A stretch of 64,000 bases of DNA. Source: Typha latifolia (Eukaryota; Streptophyta; Magnoliopsida; Poales; Typhaceae). Both the position numbers and the translations under genes were made by a program. This document shows, in pieces, positions 24,240 to 37,195 of the stretch (position 1 is its first letter; every line of letters starts with the position of its first letter). The DNA is taken from the NCBI GenBank assembly GCA_019914945.1, contig CM034113.1, forward strand, positions 6,924,850 to 6,988,849, written 5' to 3'. The notes beneath the pieces are model-generated. The model was not told where the DNA came from. It saw nothing but the letters and a program-made list of their open reading frames with translations, and made no database searches.

Positions 24240-26100
24240 TCCTCCTCCCTTTTCATAAGGTTTTAATTTTCTTTTGAGTAAAACTAAGGTGCTACAAGAA
24301 TAATCACATATTACACTACCATATAGAGAAAGGAGCAGTAACCATTTTTTTCATATATATTTCATGGAGGATTTTTATTAAGTTAATAAAAAAAAATTCA
24401 TAATTTAATTGATTTAAGAGTAAAAAATATGTATAGAAATAACTTTAAGTCATATAAGTATAAGCATAAGAAAATAAGGTTTTAATTCATATATATATAT
24501 ATATATACACACACACAAAATAAAATAAAAGATACAATATTATAATTATACAAATAATTTAACTAAAGCTACCAATTATAACTCAGGCAAAAATTATTTG
24601 ATAGATTTTTCCATAGGAGGGTTTTATGCGAGTGTTATTAAGTATAATCCCTAAGTTATTATTGTTATTAATAACCATTAGTTTTTTAATTTTCTCTGCC
24701 AGGTGATGACGTGGGACAAAGAACTAGTAGCACAAATGACAAATATTTAACTCGGTCTTACCCCAAAAAAATAAAGAAGAAAAAAATTAACTCGGTGGGA
24801 CCCAAGGTTAGGACTTGGGTGGGGTCCACGCGTTCCTTTGCTATCATCTCCCACCTCTACACGCAAGCAGCAATCTATCATTTATTTATTTATTTCCTTT
24901 CTCTCTTAATTAATCAATCATATTTTTATTTACGTATATATATATAAATAATTCTTTACTTATTTTTATGCTCTTCCAAAAGGTTGGATATTTACAAATA
25001 TTTAAAAAAAATATATACGTCCAAATATTAAGGAAATTTTATGAATCATACCCTATATTTAATTTAATTTGTGATTCACACATATGTGTCGGAAGTTTTT
25101 TATAATCCAATCCCTATTTTTTCTTTGTAATTTTCATTTAATAACATTTGTTAATTTAAACAGCAACAAAGTATTATGTTATAATATATAAAATAATTTA
25201 TAAACACCTAAATTACTCATGACTTCTTAGAGGAGGAGGAAAAATAATGGTGATGGTATTTTAATAATTTGATCAATATTAGTTAGTCAAAATAATAATA
25301 GAGTGTTAAATAAGAATTATAGATAAAATAGAAGAATTGAGTTATAAAATCGTCAAAAACGAAGTGCTGAATTACAAAATAATTTTGTAAAATATAAGGT
25401 GAGATTTATAAAATATCCAAATATTAATTTGTGGGAGGCGAGAGATACAGATAAATGCAAGGTATCCCTTTTTCTTTTTCTATTCATAACTTTGACAAGA
25501 TTATTTCCTAATTGCCATTTGACTATAGTTTTATATTAATTTTTTTTAAAAGAATAATGCCGTGCTCTTATTCCAGGGAGATTGAGTTCTTGTTCAACAT
25601 AAGTTGGTTTTTAAATCTTTTTCTCTACACCTATATAAACCAAATAATCCGGTGCCAAAGGTTAAGGTTGATAAAAAAAATATTCAAAACCTTTAAAAAG
25701 TTTTATTTAGAGCATTCTCGGCGATTAAGAGATACCAGAGAAATGAAATTTATTGAGGAGGATTTTTGACCGATTATTGTTGCTTTCTTTCTCCGAGTAA
25801 GTTGATGTTCCGAGAGTCACTTAGATAGAACATCGGATCTCGAAGATCACTGAGATTGATTGATTAACTACGTGAAATAATTCATCACGGATTCGAATGA
25901 GCAAGAAATTTTGAGATAGAGCTATGAGATTTAGTTGATAACATATAAGATATTATTAATGGTTGATTTTATCCTAAGAAAGACAATTAAGAATTGTGGC
26001 TGTGTTATAAAGGCTTACAGGGTGAAAGTCATTAGGAATAAGAATGATATTGGTTGTGCTTAAAGCCAAGCCAAGTCCATAACGGGTCGGGTAAGCGGGT
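24240..26100. other. AT-rich intergenic region upstream of eIF2A
   Basis: No gene is supported. It holds a second copy of the family B fold-back element (25030-25415), a TA/CA microsatellite near 24488-24520, and a segment at 25790-25990 that shares phrases with the B-box gene intron repeat. Confidence 0.5.
25030..25415. mobile_element. Fold-back MITE, family B copy 2
   Basis: Inverted relative to the copy at 6705-7125. The right arm, read inverted, matches the left arm of copy 1 over about 150 bp, including TTTTGTAATTCA, TATAATTCT(C/T)ATTTAACAC and ATTATTTTGACTAAC. The left arm is the weaker inverted partner. Non-coding. Confidence 0.6.
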
Positions 26101-26129
26101 CGCATAGGCGGGTTCGGGCAACGAAATTC

Positions 26130-26149
26130 GAAGCCCTAATTCGATCACC

Positions 26150-26182
<33 letters not shown>

Positions 26183-26242
26183 AGCAACTGGTGAAATCGG
26201 CGGCGGATACCAGGAACAAGATCGGCGAGCATAAAGAAAACG
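26130..26242 (+). other. Probable leader exon of eIF2A with CT tract
   Basis: A GC-richer patch with a CT microsatellite (26152-26180) ends at AAACG|GTATCT, a plausible donor. About 1.5 kb of AT-rich sequence without a coding frame separates it from the first coding exon at 27740, which suggests a long 5' UTR intron. This is inference from composition and the donor. Confidence 0.45.
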
Positions 26243-27739
26243 GTATCTTTCTCCTCTGCCTTCCCGCTTTGGTTCTCTGTTTCTTCCTTTCTCAAATTTC
26301 ATTACTTGCAGAAAGGAAGAAAAAAGTTAGAATCTTTTTGACAATTTGGTAATTGCCATACTTAGCATTGAACATTTGTCCTTTTAGTAAGATGACGATC
26401 TTGTCATTAGCTCTTCTTTGTTTATTTTTTCCATTTTGTTTATAATTATGGAAGTTAGAATGAGAATGGTTTGCCCAATGTTTTATTTTTTAATTTATCG
26501 CTGGGTGTTAGTTACTGAACAGATAGATCACAAATTTTTATATCTTGTAGTCGAATAATCAATAATATAGGATTATATCCTTCTATTTCTTTCCCGGATT
26601 GGAATGATGTGCATGTTTTTGGGATTATACATGGAATTTATCGACTATTGAGTCTGAACATTGTTCAGATGATGGCTAACTTGGAAAGGTAAAAGGGAAA
26701 AAATATTTGACTGTGAATCTAACCAAAATTTGCTGCCCACATTTGTGTGACTATGTTGAAGCCGATGTTACACCACCTAGTCTTCCTTATCATGCTAGCC
26801 AAATGAAAATAAAATTCTTTTTCCTTTTCTTTTATTATGCTACTTTTCTACTTCTTTGCTATAAAAATACTAAATTTCTTTTACTATTCTTCAAGAAAAG
26901 CTAAAAATCTTTTCTCTCTTAAATGTGGAATATAAATGCCTTGATCATGTAACATGTTGCTGCTATATGTATCTAATTTTCACCTCTCATTCCTGTAGAA
27001 CAGAAATCCTATAGGTGTAGCATTTTTTAGAAAAGCAAATGCACCATTTTTTAGCATTTTTTAGATCTTATGAGAATCTACTCTTATCTTGTTTACATGT
27101 ATGTTTTTCAATATATGTAGATTTGAGGGGTACTTATCTTATAAGGGACTTTTGGAGGGGTATAAGGTGATTATCAAATTTAGAAGGAAACACAGGTAAA
27201 TAAAGGATTTCAAAGAGGTGCTCACATAGATATCAAATTTGGAAATACATGCATATCCTAATACACATGCCTCTTTAAATACAAGGAAACAAACACCACC
27301 TAAATGTTTTTTCTTTAATTCTTTTTTATTTTATTATGATGCAGTATTTGTTCTTGTGCGTTTTCTGCCTACTTGATTTATCCTTGGATGAATATGGAAG
27401 AAGTCAACTTGGAAGATTGATGGGGCAGGCATTTGATCTAATGATATAATTATTTTGATAGAAATAATAGGAGAAAATTCACAATTCAGAAAGGTGAAAT
27501 CAATTGATCCAACCTAGCAAGAAAACGTTTTATCATATTTTCAGTTTTCTATTTATACGTTTTGTTTTTGTGAATCTTGATAAGATGTTTTTGGTCCTTA
27601 TCCTCTCATCAGCATTGACACTTCAGGTGTAATTGAACAGGGAGGGAGTTTTGGATGAACTTTGGATAGATAAGCTAGGGCATCTCAAAGCTGCTTTGCT
27701 ACCTTCTCTGCTCTCTTTGGGGGTTATCTCCTAGGCCTT

Positions 27740-30700
27740 ATGGCATCTGCACAAGGATCACCATCATTGGTGATTTTAGGTTATTTTCTTTGTGCTTTCT
27801 TCTCTTTATTTAATCTTTTCCTCCTTCCACATTTTATTTTTCCATTTTTGTGCTGTTATCAGTTCGAGAGCCTGAAGGATTCTCCATATGGAGAGGTCCC
27901 CCATTCAACAATGACCAGCCAGATCTCAAGCTTGAGAGAGTTCCCTGCACTGTTGCAAAATTCAGTGAAGATGGATCTAGGATTTTGGTGATCAAAAGCA
28001 CCTCTGTTATCACTATTTATGATAGCAGTAGCTTTGCAGAGATAAAATCCTTTGAGATCCCCTCTGTTCTTTCTGCTGTTTTATCTCCACGCGGGACATA
28101 TCTCCAGACATTCCAGAAATCCTCTACACCGCAGGAAAAGAATGTTACTATCTGGGATGTTGAAACCACTGCTCCTGTTTTTCAACTGTTCCAGAAGAAT
28201 ATGTCTAAGACAACATGGTCCGTCATAGCACCTAAAAATGCCACTGATTATTGGGTAATATGATTTTCAAAATGTTCTCTGACTGATTGCTTGGTTGGAT
28301 TAATCCTCAGGCCGTCGGTTCAATTTTGCTCTGATGAATCTATTGCCTGCCGGATGGCAACAAATGAAATACAATTTTTCAATTCGAAAGATTTTTCTAA
28401 AGGAATTATCTATAGGTTGAGAATACCTAGTGTAGCTGCAATGGAGCTTTCCAAGTCTCCTGGGTCCCACATTTCAGCATTTGTTCCCGAATCTAAGGTT
28501 TAGTAGTTTAGTCAATCTGGTTTATCTTCCTAAAATAAATTACCTCCTGTAACAGTCTTGGTTTCCTCTCCCTCAGGGTATTCCAGCTAGTGTTCAAATC
28601 TTTTCTTGTAACAAGGATGCACAGAGTCAGCCTGTTTCTAGAAGAAGTTTTTTCCGTTGTTCCGCTGTCCAATTGCACTGGAACAATGGCTCAACAGGAC
28701 TTCTTATCATTGCTCAGTCTGATGTGGACAAAACTAACCAGAGTTATTATGGTGAAACTAAGTTAAACTACTTGACGACTGATGGAAGCCATGAAGGAGC
28801 GGTTCCTCTCAGTAAGTTTCTCTCTAGTTATAGAACGTAATTATTCCAGCAGGTTGTTGACCATAAGAATAATTGACAGGAAAAGAGGGACCTGTGCATG
28901 ATGTTCAATGGTCTTTCTCGGGTTTGGAATTTGCTGTTGTTTATGGATGTATCCTTCTCAAAATTTCCATTTCTCCTGTGCTTTTTTTGTTCAGACACCT
29001 TGAACTTTATAATGTTCTATGCGCATCTTTTATCACGCTTCCTTGACTTTTCTTAGACATGCCTGCAAAAGCAACTGTATATGACAAGAAATGCAATCCT
29101 CTGCTTGAACTTGGCCAAGGTCCTTACAATACAATAAGATGGAATCCAAAGGGGAGATGTATCCTTTATCGTAAACTTATTTTGAGAATCAATCATGTGA
29201 TTGTTGTGTTTACCAAATGTGAGGAGGCAATTTCAGTATAGATATTCTTTAAGGGCGGGTTAGGATCTAATAAACTACGTCATTTCTGAAATGCATTCAT
29301 TTACCCATCTATTTTTGTTTCCTTGATTCTTTTATTAAACAGTTATATGTTTGGCAGGATTTGGTAATTTGCCTGGCAATATGGTAAAGTTGATGGCTTC
29401 CCAAATGTTTGCCTTTAATTTTGGCACTAGAGGAATATTGTCTTAAATGTCTCATAGGAACTTCTCACTGTTAAGTTTGTAGCCATGATACTATTGAGGA
29501 CTTAAGTATGACAGAATATCTAATCTTAGTTCATCAAGCTATTTGTCCATTTGATGCTAATGAACAATTTCAAGTATTTACTATTTTACTCCTTACATGT
29601 CTCCTTATTGTTACACCTTTGGATGCCTAAAGAACTTTCAGTGTTTGGCATATGCTAATAATCTGGTATTGCTACTGCACTTAACGTCATACAGTTTCTC
29701 TCAGGGACTTCTTTCCCAATTCTTTCCCCCTATTTTGACTCCCTCAAATGCCCTTGCTTCATCATCTTCATTGCCCCTGACACCTGTCCTTCTCTTTTCT
29801 GGCATGCCTTGTGCCGACAGGATCATAACATGCCTCTCCGTCCCAATCCATGAAATTTAGTTTGCCATAGACATAGCAGCTTTGGAGGGAAATAACAGAG
29901 AACCGCAAGTATATCAATAGAGTCTAGAAGCACTTTCTTAGTGTTAGCAGAATTGCAATATTTATGCTTATGGTTAAGCTGCTCCCTGGGAAACAAATTT
30001 ATTGGAATATTTTATTATCTTCTTACTGTTTGCACAAACCAAGCAATCTGGCTCTGGAGGGGACAATTGTGTTATGCTAGTTTTTTTAAGTCATGCTCAT
30101 ATATTGTCATACTTATCCTAAATGATCAATACGGGCTTTACAGTTGCAAGTCCAATGAGAAGTTGTTTTCTCCCTATATTTCTGTCAAATGTAATAATAA
30201 GGTTCCCACATTACATATTACAATAAATGCAAACCAGTCATTATTTTGGCAATAAAATAGAAGGAATTTTCATTATCCTTCTATACTCCATTTGTGATAT
30301 AACTTTTTCTTTGGTTAAATGACTTTTATCCTGTTTTGTAGCATGTGACTTACTTTTCTTTCTTCTATCCAGGCCTTTTGGGATTTTTCAGAAAAGAAGT
30401 TGCTTGGAACGACAAAGGCTGAATGTTCTGTCACAAGTGAATGGTCTCCTGATGGACGATATTTCATGACTGCCACAACAGCACCAAGGCTACAAATAGA
30501 TAATGGGTATTCCCCCTTCAGTACATTCTCAATTATGAGTTAAATTTTATGCTTAACACAATCCACCTTTTTTTACAGGATAAAAATATTCCATCACGAC
30601 GGGTCTCTGTTATTTAAGAGGATGTTCAGTAAACTGTATCAGGTACCTTTGTAGCATAGCATATTCCTTTGTTGTACTCCTTTAATTTGTTTTTCTCCTA

Positions 30701-32897
30701 CTATTTTGACCACCGACATACAAATTTGTGGTTGCTGCTGTTACTCATGCAGGTTGACTGGAAGCCAGAAACACCTGAAAGATTTGGTGATATCGCTGAT
30801 CTGATCAAGTCAGTCAACACTTTAAAGATTGAAGAAAAGAAACAAGGTTATTTCCTTTCCTGCATCAGTTTCTTTCGATTAGTTGATGTTTGCTCATGAG
30901 TGTCAGGTATTGTTTCAGCACAAGATCCAAAGTCATCCACATCAACTAAGACAACTACAAATACTGCACCAAAACCTGCTGCATATCGCCCACCTCATGC
31001 AAAAAATACTGCTTCTGTTCAGGAAGAGGTCAGTATTAATCTTGAAGATAATGAGAATTTGGTTATTCAAACTTTACTGATCTATTAATTTCTGCTGCTT
31101 GAAAATAAAATAAACAGTTGATGTGTAGAAATCCTGCTTGTTAATAAATTACAAAAAAGTACTTTTTCTGATATGCGTGAGATTTCCTAGTCATTATTCA
31201 TGAATGAATTGCTTGCAAGGCATCACAACCTTTAACTTGTAGGTAGTTAAGATTACACTGAAGCAATTTACAGAATAAATGGACTTATCAGATTAACGAG
31301 ACTAAGAATTTTCGCTTGACTTCCTTATTAGGATAATTTAGTATGTTCTTATAATAATTTAATTTGATTTGGTCCATTTAACACAAAAAGAACAACCTTT
31401 GAAACTGTAAATATAATCCTTCTGTTACTTGGTTTACATTTTCTAATTGAAAGATGTTACCCCGATTAGCTTAACTAGGGCATAACTTTAGCAGATTCTG
31501 GGGGAGACTAACTATTTTATAGGAAAACTCATTTTGTTGATTTGTTCATTCAATAATTTAATTTGACATGGCCCATTATTTTATTTAGTAGATAATCTCC
31601 ATGAACGGTAAGATGCAAATGAATTTTGTACTTGTAAATTATTTTGACACAAATAGATAAAATTTGATATAATCCTTCTGATATTTTGTTTGCTTTTCTT
31701 TCCTTAAGGAAAGATGTTCCCCTGTTAGGCTAGCTAGGGTCTAATTCAGATTGGTGGATCAAAAGGGAACTGGATCCGGTCCATCTTAGCTTAACCCTAG
31801 AGAATGTCTGATGTTAGGTGGCCATGCATATGCAACCTGTAAGTGACCCATATGTGAGCACATTATACATAGCAGCCCACATATGTAGCCAATGTGAGAT
31901 CCGTAGAAGGACTATATAATGCACATGTTGGGGTTTTACCCACCATCACCATCTATGGTAGGCAGTCTATAGGGTCGATTTCATAATGATGGATCTGAAC
32001 CTAATGGACCAGCCTGACTAAACTCTGCAGTGCTCAATTGGAGTCTAAATAGAGGGTGCTGCGCGTTTCATGTTCGGCATGGGATTTGCCCAATCCAACC
32101 CAGAACAAACTGTCTGTAGTCTTAGCTGTCACAGACACTTTGTAAGGCTCCACTTGTAATCATGTTTTGAACGTTCAGCATTAGTTTTAAATACTTGGCT
32201 TAGACCACACCAAAGCTGTCAATTTACTCTTGATTATTCTAACTCTTGATTATTTTAGAATTTGTTTCATCACAATTCTACAAAAAGTGTGTCTCACTTG
32301 TGCTCACTGTTAGATGCCTTCCCAGCCCTCTATTCATTTGCTAATATTAGTTTGACATAGCAAGAACAATAACAAATTTTGGCCATACTGATTTGGTGCG
32401 AATTTTCAATTTTGACGTCATTCTCCAATATAAGAGTATGACAATCAATTTTGTCCTTTTCTCCTAATAGGTAGACCCTTTATTCCATTGAAGCTTTCAT
32501 TTAAATTCTAGCTCCACTGCTGTTCTTATCTCATCGATCAGTGCTAAACTGCATTGAGTTGTACACTTAAACTGCAAAATAGTATTTTGTTTCCTTGATC
32601 AGTCATTTTAGAAATTTAATGTTTTCTTCTCTGGTACTTACAATTATGCAATTTACAGTTGTTTGGGGGAGTGGCTCCTTCACAGTAAGTTCCTTAAACA
32701 TTTGCTTTTCTCGTATTCTTTTAATATGTGAATTTTAAACTTATATAAAGCTCTAAGAGTCTTAAGGTCTACTGACTATTTTGTTTTACTTGTACTGAAG
32801 AGAAATGAGCAAAACTGCATTGAGAAACAAGAAGCGAAGGGAAAAGCAGAGGGAGAAAAAGGCTGCTGAAGCATCGGATGCTACCGATGGAAGCTAA
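27740..32897 (+). CDS. EIF2A: Eukaryotic translation initiation factor 2A (eIF2A)
   Basis: Thirteen coding exons can be joined: 27740-27779, 27863-28254, 28311-28497, 28577-28811, 28880-28948, 29057-29158, 29343-29383, 30373-30506, 30579-30642, 30753-30846, 30907-31028, 32659-32684 and 32801-32897; about 533 residues. The product has the WD-type propeller of eIF2A, which can deliver initiator tRNA to ribosomes. Recognisable blocks are REPEGFSIWRGPPF, FCSDESIACRMATNEIQFF, AGFGNLPGNM and SEWSPDGRYFMTATTAPRL, then the lysine-rich tail with RNKKRREKQREKK. Two oddities: exons 2 and 3 join with one base too many if strict GT-AG ends are used (total 1603 bases), and the introns at 28949 and 29159 start with GTATCCTT, the U12-type donor. 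The rest is intact. Identity is strong; the exon 2/3 junction is not settled. Confidence 0.93.
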
Positions 32898-32999
32898 TAC
32901 CATTAAAAGATTTGCTGCCACTTTTTTTTTATTATTCCGAGGTGAATTTTTTTTTACCACGAGGTGGGAGATATTTAGCACAGATTATCCTCAAGCATG

Positions 33000-34720
33000 T
33001 AAAATGCTTAAGTGGAATTGGCTTGTGTTCTTTTACCAATGAAAGATGGTGATTACCCCCATCAAATTCTGTAAACTCATAGGTATATTTCTCATAGTAT
33101 GAGAGCTAAAAGATTTTGATAGCCATTTCAGTAACTGTGTTCCAGTGAAATTGTGCCGTTCTTTGCTGATCAGATTTACAAATGGAAATTATATTATTAT
33201 CATCAATTTCTTTTAGGGATATTCCACTTAGACTATCTAATCTATAGGATATTTTTGCACATACACACTATTTTTTTGTGTGGATATATATGAGATCCTT
33301 TAAACTATTAGAAACCTCTCGGATCTCCCTTTCATTAGTTCTCACTTCTACATTACATTTTTCATTTATGTTATTATGTATACGCGTGAGCAGATTTATG
33401 AGTTTTGTACTTTTATTTTTAGAGGGAAAAAGGAAAGAGAAATGTTAATATAATCTTTTTATCCTGTACTCAGAGGGGCATTTATGTCTTTCACCTTTTA
33501 CATTAACGGCGACAGGGCTGAGAGGTTACCAATAATTTAGAGGGTCTATGTATGCTAAAAGATAGTTATGCATATATTTTCACAATAGTTCAAGGTTCAA
33601 GTAGAATTATCCTATACTTTTATAAATTATAGTACATGTCCTTAATTTTTTTTAGGAAAGAAAGGAAGAGAAATATTAATATACTCTTATGCAGGGGTAT
33701 TTTTGTCTTTTCATATTTTTCTTTAATGGCATCAGTAGGTTGAGAGGTTTTCAATAGTATGTAGTATAGGGGGTCTACGCAAATTTTTTTGAAGGTTATG
33801 GGAAAGAAAATAAGGTATAGTTCGGAGACTAAGTGGATTTTTTTTTTTATACTTTTATTACAAGGTTAATGTGAGTATATGATCTGATATTTTGGTTCTG
33901 CATCTATGTATTGAGTTCATTCATGAGGTCTAGGCTACGCAATGGCGAACTTTGAACATTAATACACCCCGTTTTATCTATATAAGAAATTCAATTGCAT
34001 GTCATATTTATTATCATTTTAAAATGGCATTTCCTAGTAGGTACCAATTTATCATCTGGAGTAGTAGTGCAAATTGATTTACAAGTATGGAGATTTATTA
34101 GGTAACAGGTGTTCCTAAGGGCATGTGTAAATATATATATTTCGATTCCAAATAAAAGCATAACGTTTATATGCTTGAAATGGTTGAACAAATGGCGAAA
34201 TTGATTAATATCAACAATATAAGGTTCACTCAAAAGGTTCAATTAAGTGAATATTGGGGCTTAAGAACATAGCAGATCTCCAATCACCCTAAAATAAAAA
34301 CTTGATTACATGATGGCTGTAGCAATTGGTTTAAAAGCCTCCATTAAAAACTGCAACACAAACCCTGCTCTTGGAAGTAAAACCAAACAAGTGCCTTCAT
34401 TCTATCAGAATTAGCTCTGTCATCTATCAGACACTTTTCTTGATGCATCTCCAAACAAGTTGCAATAAATCAACAATTAGAACAAGAAGGTAAAAGAAAC
34501 CAAGAAATCATAAAAGCCAACCTGTATGCTGGGAAACCTGAATTGTCCACGATTTACTCCAGCATGATAATGCTAATGCCTAATAGTTCGGCATGTCTTC
34601 GATCCATCAGATTATATACATATAATCCATGAGATTTGTTACAAGGAAAGAAAGAGGAAAAACTAAAGGTTAAGACTCTTGGTGTTCGTAGTACTCATAG
34701 TAAGACTCCATCAGACAAGC
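33000..34720. other. Intergenic region between eIF2A and the minus-strand membrane-protein gene
   Basis: Two convergent genes end on either side. It contains the eIF2A 3' UTR, a repeat element at 33216-33842 and AT-rich sequence. No gene is seen. Confidence 0.5.
33216..33842. mobile_element. Inverted-repeat element with an internal direct repeat
   Basis: The ends are inverted copies around TCCACTTAGACTATCTAA (left) and TCCACTTAGTCTCCGAAC (right, inverted). Inside, a block with AGAGAAAT(G/A)TTAATAT, a G-rich phrase, TTTTGTCTTT, TGAGAGGTT and AGGGGGTCTA occurs twice, at about 33420-33560 and 33652-33790. Non-coding. Edges are approximate. Confidence 0.5.
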
Positions 34721-34724
34721 CAGT

Positions 34725-36721
34725 TTAATGCAACAATTGCTTGCTCCCGCTGATCTTCCTTGTCATACTCTCGTAGAATTCCTGCCATCTGTACATCGCT
34801 CTTTTCAGACGTGAACTACACTTAGCCCCAAGGAGATATCTGATGTAGTCTCTAGCAAGCAGTGTTAATTCTTCGCCTCTGATAATGCAGACATACTGAA
34901 ACACCAGACAGTAGAGGCTGATAAATTTACTTTAAAACAATACAGAAAAGGATACATATGCATGATTATTGATCTAAACTACTATGCAAACATATAAGCT
35001 TCCATAAGTGACAATATTACAAGATTGTAAAGTGGATTTGTAAGTAAGATATTCATCTGCAATAACAGAATACAGTGGATGAATATCGGTGGACTCAACT
35101 TGGTGGAATAAAATAATTTCTTTTATTATTTCCCAAATTCAAGATACTTATATTCCAAGACAAGCCGAAAAGTAAATTCAATATCTGATCAGATTCCATG
35201 TTAATGATGATAAGTGTATTAAAAGTACACTTAACAAGAAACTGCAATTTTCTCTATCCCTGTCCAATTGTGAAAACATGAAAATCTAGCATTAGATAAA
35301 ACAGCTAGAGTAATGTCTTCCTCCATAATACCCTTCAAGCAATTTCATGCTTGGCCACTAGAACATATAGATCTCTGTAAACTAGCAACCTCTACAATGA
35401 TGAACTATATCCCTCTGCACCTTGGCAATCGCTGTGTCGGTAAACTTTATTTGATTAATCAAGCCCACCTTGAATTATTAAATACTGACACATGACTATA
35501 AATGTGGATGTCAAAATTAGCATTTTTGATTAAAAGGATTATTCTACTGAAATATGTCTTCATTACCACCAACAACCTAGAAATACACCAAAGGCTTGTC
35601 CATGGCTGTGAAGACAAACAAACAGCTTCTCAGTTGTAAAATAAATCTAAAATATAGATAGACAACAATGCACAAGGAGATGTTGCAAAGGAATAGTATA
35701 ATCACCAAAAATATGAAACCGATGGTTGCCAAAACAACTTGCAGTAGCTCATCCAACATTCCAGCAAAACCTGCATCTTCTGGACCAGAACCATCACCAC
35801 CCCGGCGATGGTTTCTATTACCTCCATATCCACCAAATCCACGTTCTTGCATCTGCTCCCAAAACAAATCTTCTATTGACCGTTTCTGCTTCAATTCTCC
35901 CATAGCTTTGTTAAGTGATTCCCATGAAAAAGGCTACAAGAATTCAGAGCCATGTCGATTTAGCAGAATGACTATCTGTTGCAAAAAGACTCCATTTTTT
36001 ACATTAAGTTTAATATGGAGTGAGCAACATTTCCATTCTTAGTTCTGTTTTAGATCTGTAATTCAGGGGTGAGCAACATTTCCACTCTTCGTCCTGTTTT
36101 AGATCTGTACTTCAGTAATTTATATTTCATATGAAGGTTTGTATTTGATATTTTGTAAGTTTAACTGTATGAATTTTATGTGCATGCACTGCACTACTGC
36201 ATATATTTAGTAGCACAGAGGATTATACTGGCAGCTTAAAATACTTCAACATGATCAAATAAGAGAAATAATCCTGCAATAATGACAGAAATTAACCTAA
36301 ACAAATAGGTTGTTGCAGATCACTAGTAAATGTTATTCATATTGTGTAAGAAGATCGTCACCAGTTGAGACAAATAAGAAAAGAAAAATGTTTACTGTGA
36401 AGGGAAAAGGAAACATAAAAAGAAAGAAACAAAATAAAATAGAAAAGATGACATTTCATATATTACCTCATTTTCACTCTTTGAACACCCATTCCCAGTA
36501 ACTGCACATATTGGAGCACATCTTTTATGATAAGATGCATCATAGATCAGCTTTGGGTACACTACATGTTGCTGCAACTTGTTGCGTGCGGAAGCATAAA
36601 AATATGGGGCATGCAGGGAGGAAGACTGAGATAATGAAGAAGTTCTTCTAAGTCTCCCATTAGACCCTTTTACAACAATTTGAACACTAGGTCTGTAAAT
36701 ATTAGTTCGAACACAACTCAT
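34725..36721 (-). CDS. Plastid-targeted single-pass membrane protein, unknown function
   Basis: Three exons on the minus strand, all phase 0 with GT-AG ends: 36721-36467, 35933-35706 and 34895-34725, giving 217 residues. The first 80 or so residues are Ser/Arg-rich and poor in acidic residues, like a chloroplast transit peptide. Next comes a Gly/Arg-rich segment (RGFGGYGGNRNHRRGG, 107-122) and one hydrophobic helix (about 140-161) split by intron 2. The tail is RGEELTLLARDYIRYLLG and a basic stretch ending at SKQLLH. The helix and GEE-x-LARDYI-YL tail look conserved in structure, but I cannot name the family with confidence. A leader exon probably lies near 38619-38700. Plastid location is inferred from the N-terminus only. 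Confidence 0.8.
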
Positions 36722-36909
36722 GCTTTATGTTTGTTGAGATTGGAAAATATTAACCAGCCACTGGTGACCTTCACTCAATCTGCAAACATAGCATTCAGTA
36801 ATATATTTAGTTCAAAGCATCAAGAAGAACAAGAGTCTCCTCTCTGACATTAGCCAAATCTATTTCTCAATTTAAACAGATATCTAACATTACCAATAAA
36901 TTTCTCACA

Positions 36910-37195
36910 GGATCTGCATCTAAAATTGGATTTGCTTGGACATTTATCCCCAGTTTAATCCCTTGACTGGTGAAAGATGATTGATAATATGCGATAAATA
37001 GAGGGATAATATGGTTTCACAATTTGGTGAAACTATTTATCCTAGAAGAAAGAACAAGGACACCTTTTGACTATTTCAAAATGACAACTTTGTCCATATG
37101 TTATTCCTCTCAAAAAACGCAACTTGTTTGGAAAAACTCTATGGTTAAAGGGGATATAAATTACTTTATCCCCATTCCAAACATAGCCTTCAAAT
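36910..37195. repeat. Possible Tourist-like MITE in the leader intron
   Basis: The right end, read inverted, starts GGCTATGTTTGGAATGGGGATAA, which is typical of Tourist/PIF-type ends. The left end (GGATTTGCTTGGACATTTATCCCC) is a weak partner. Degenerate; no duplication assigned. Confidence 0.3.
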
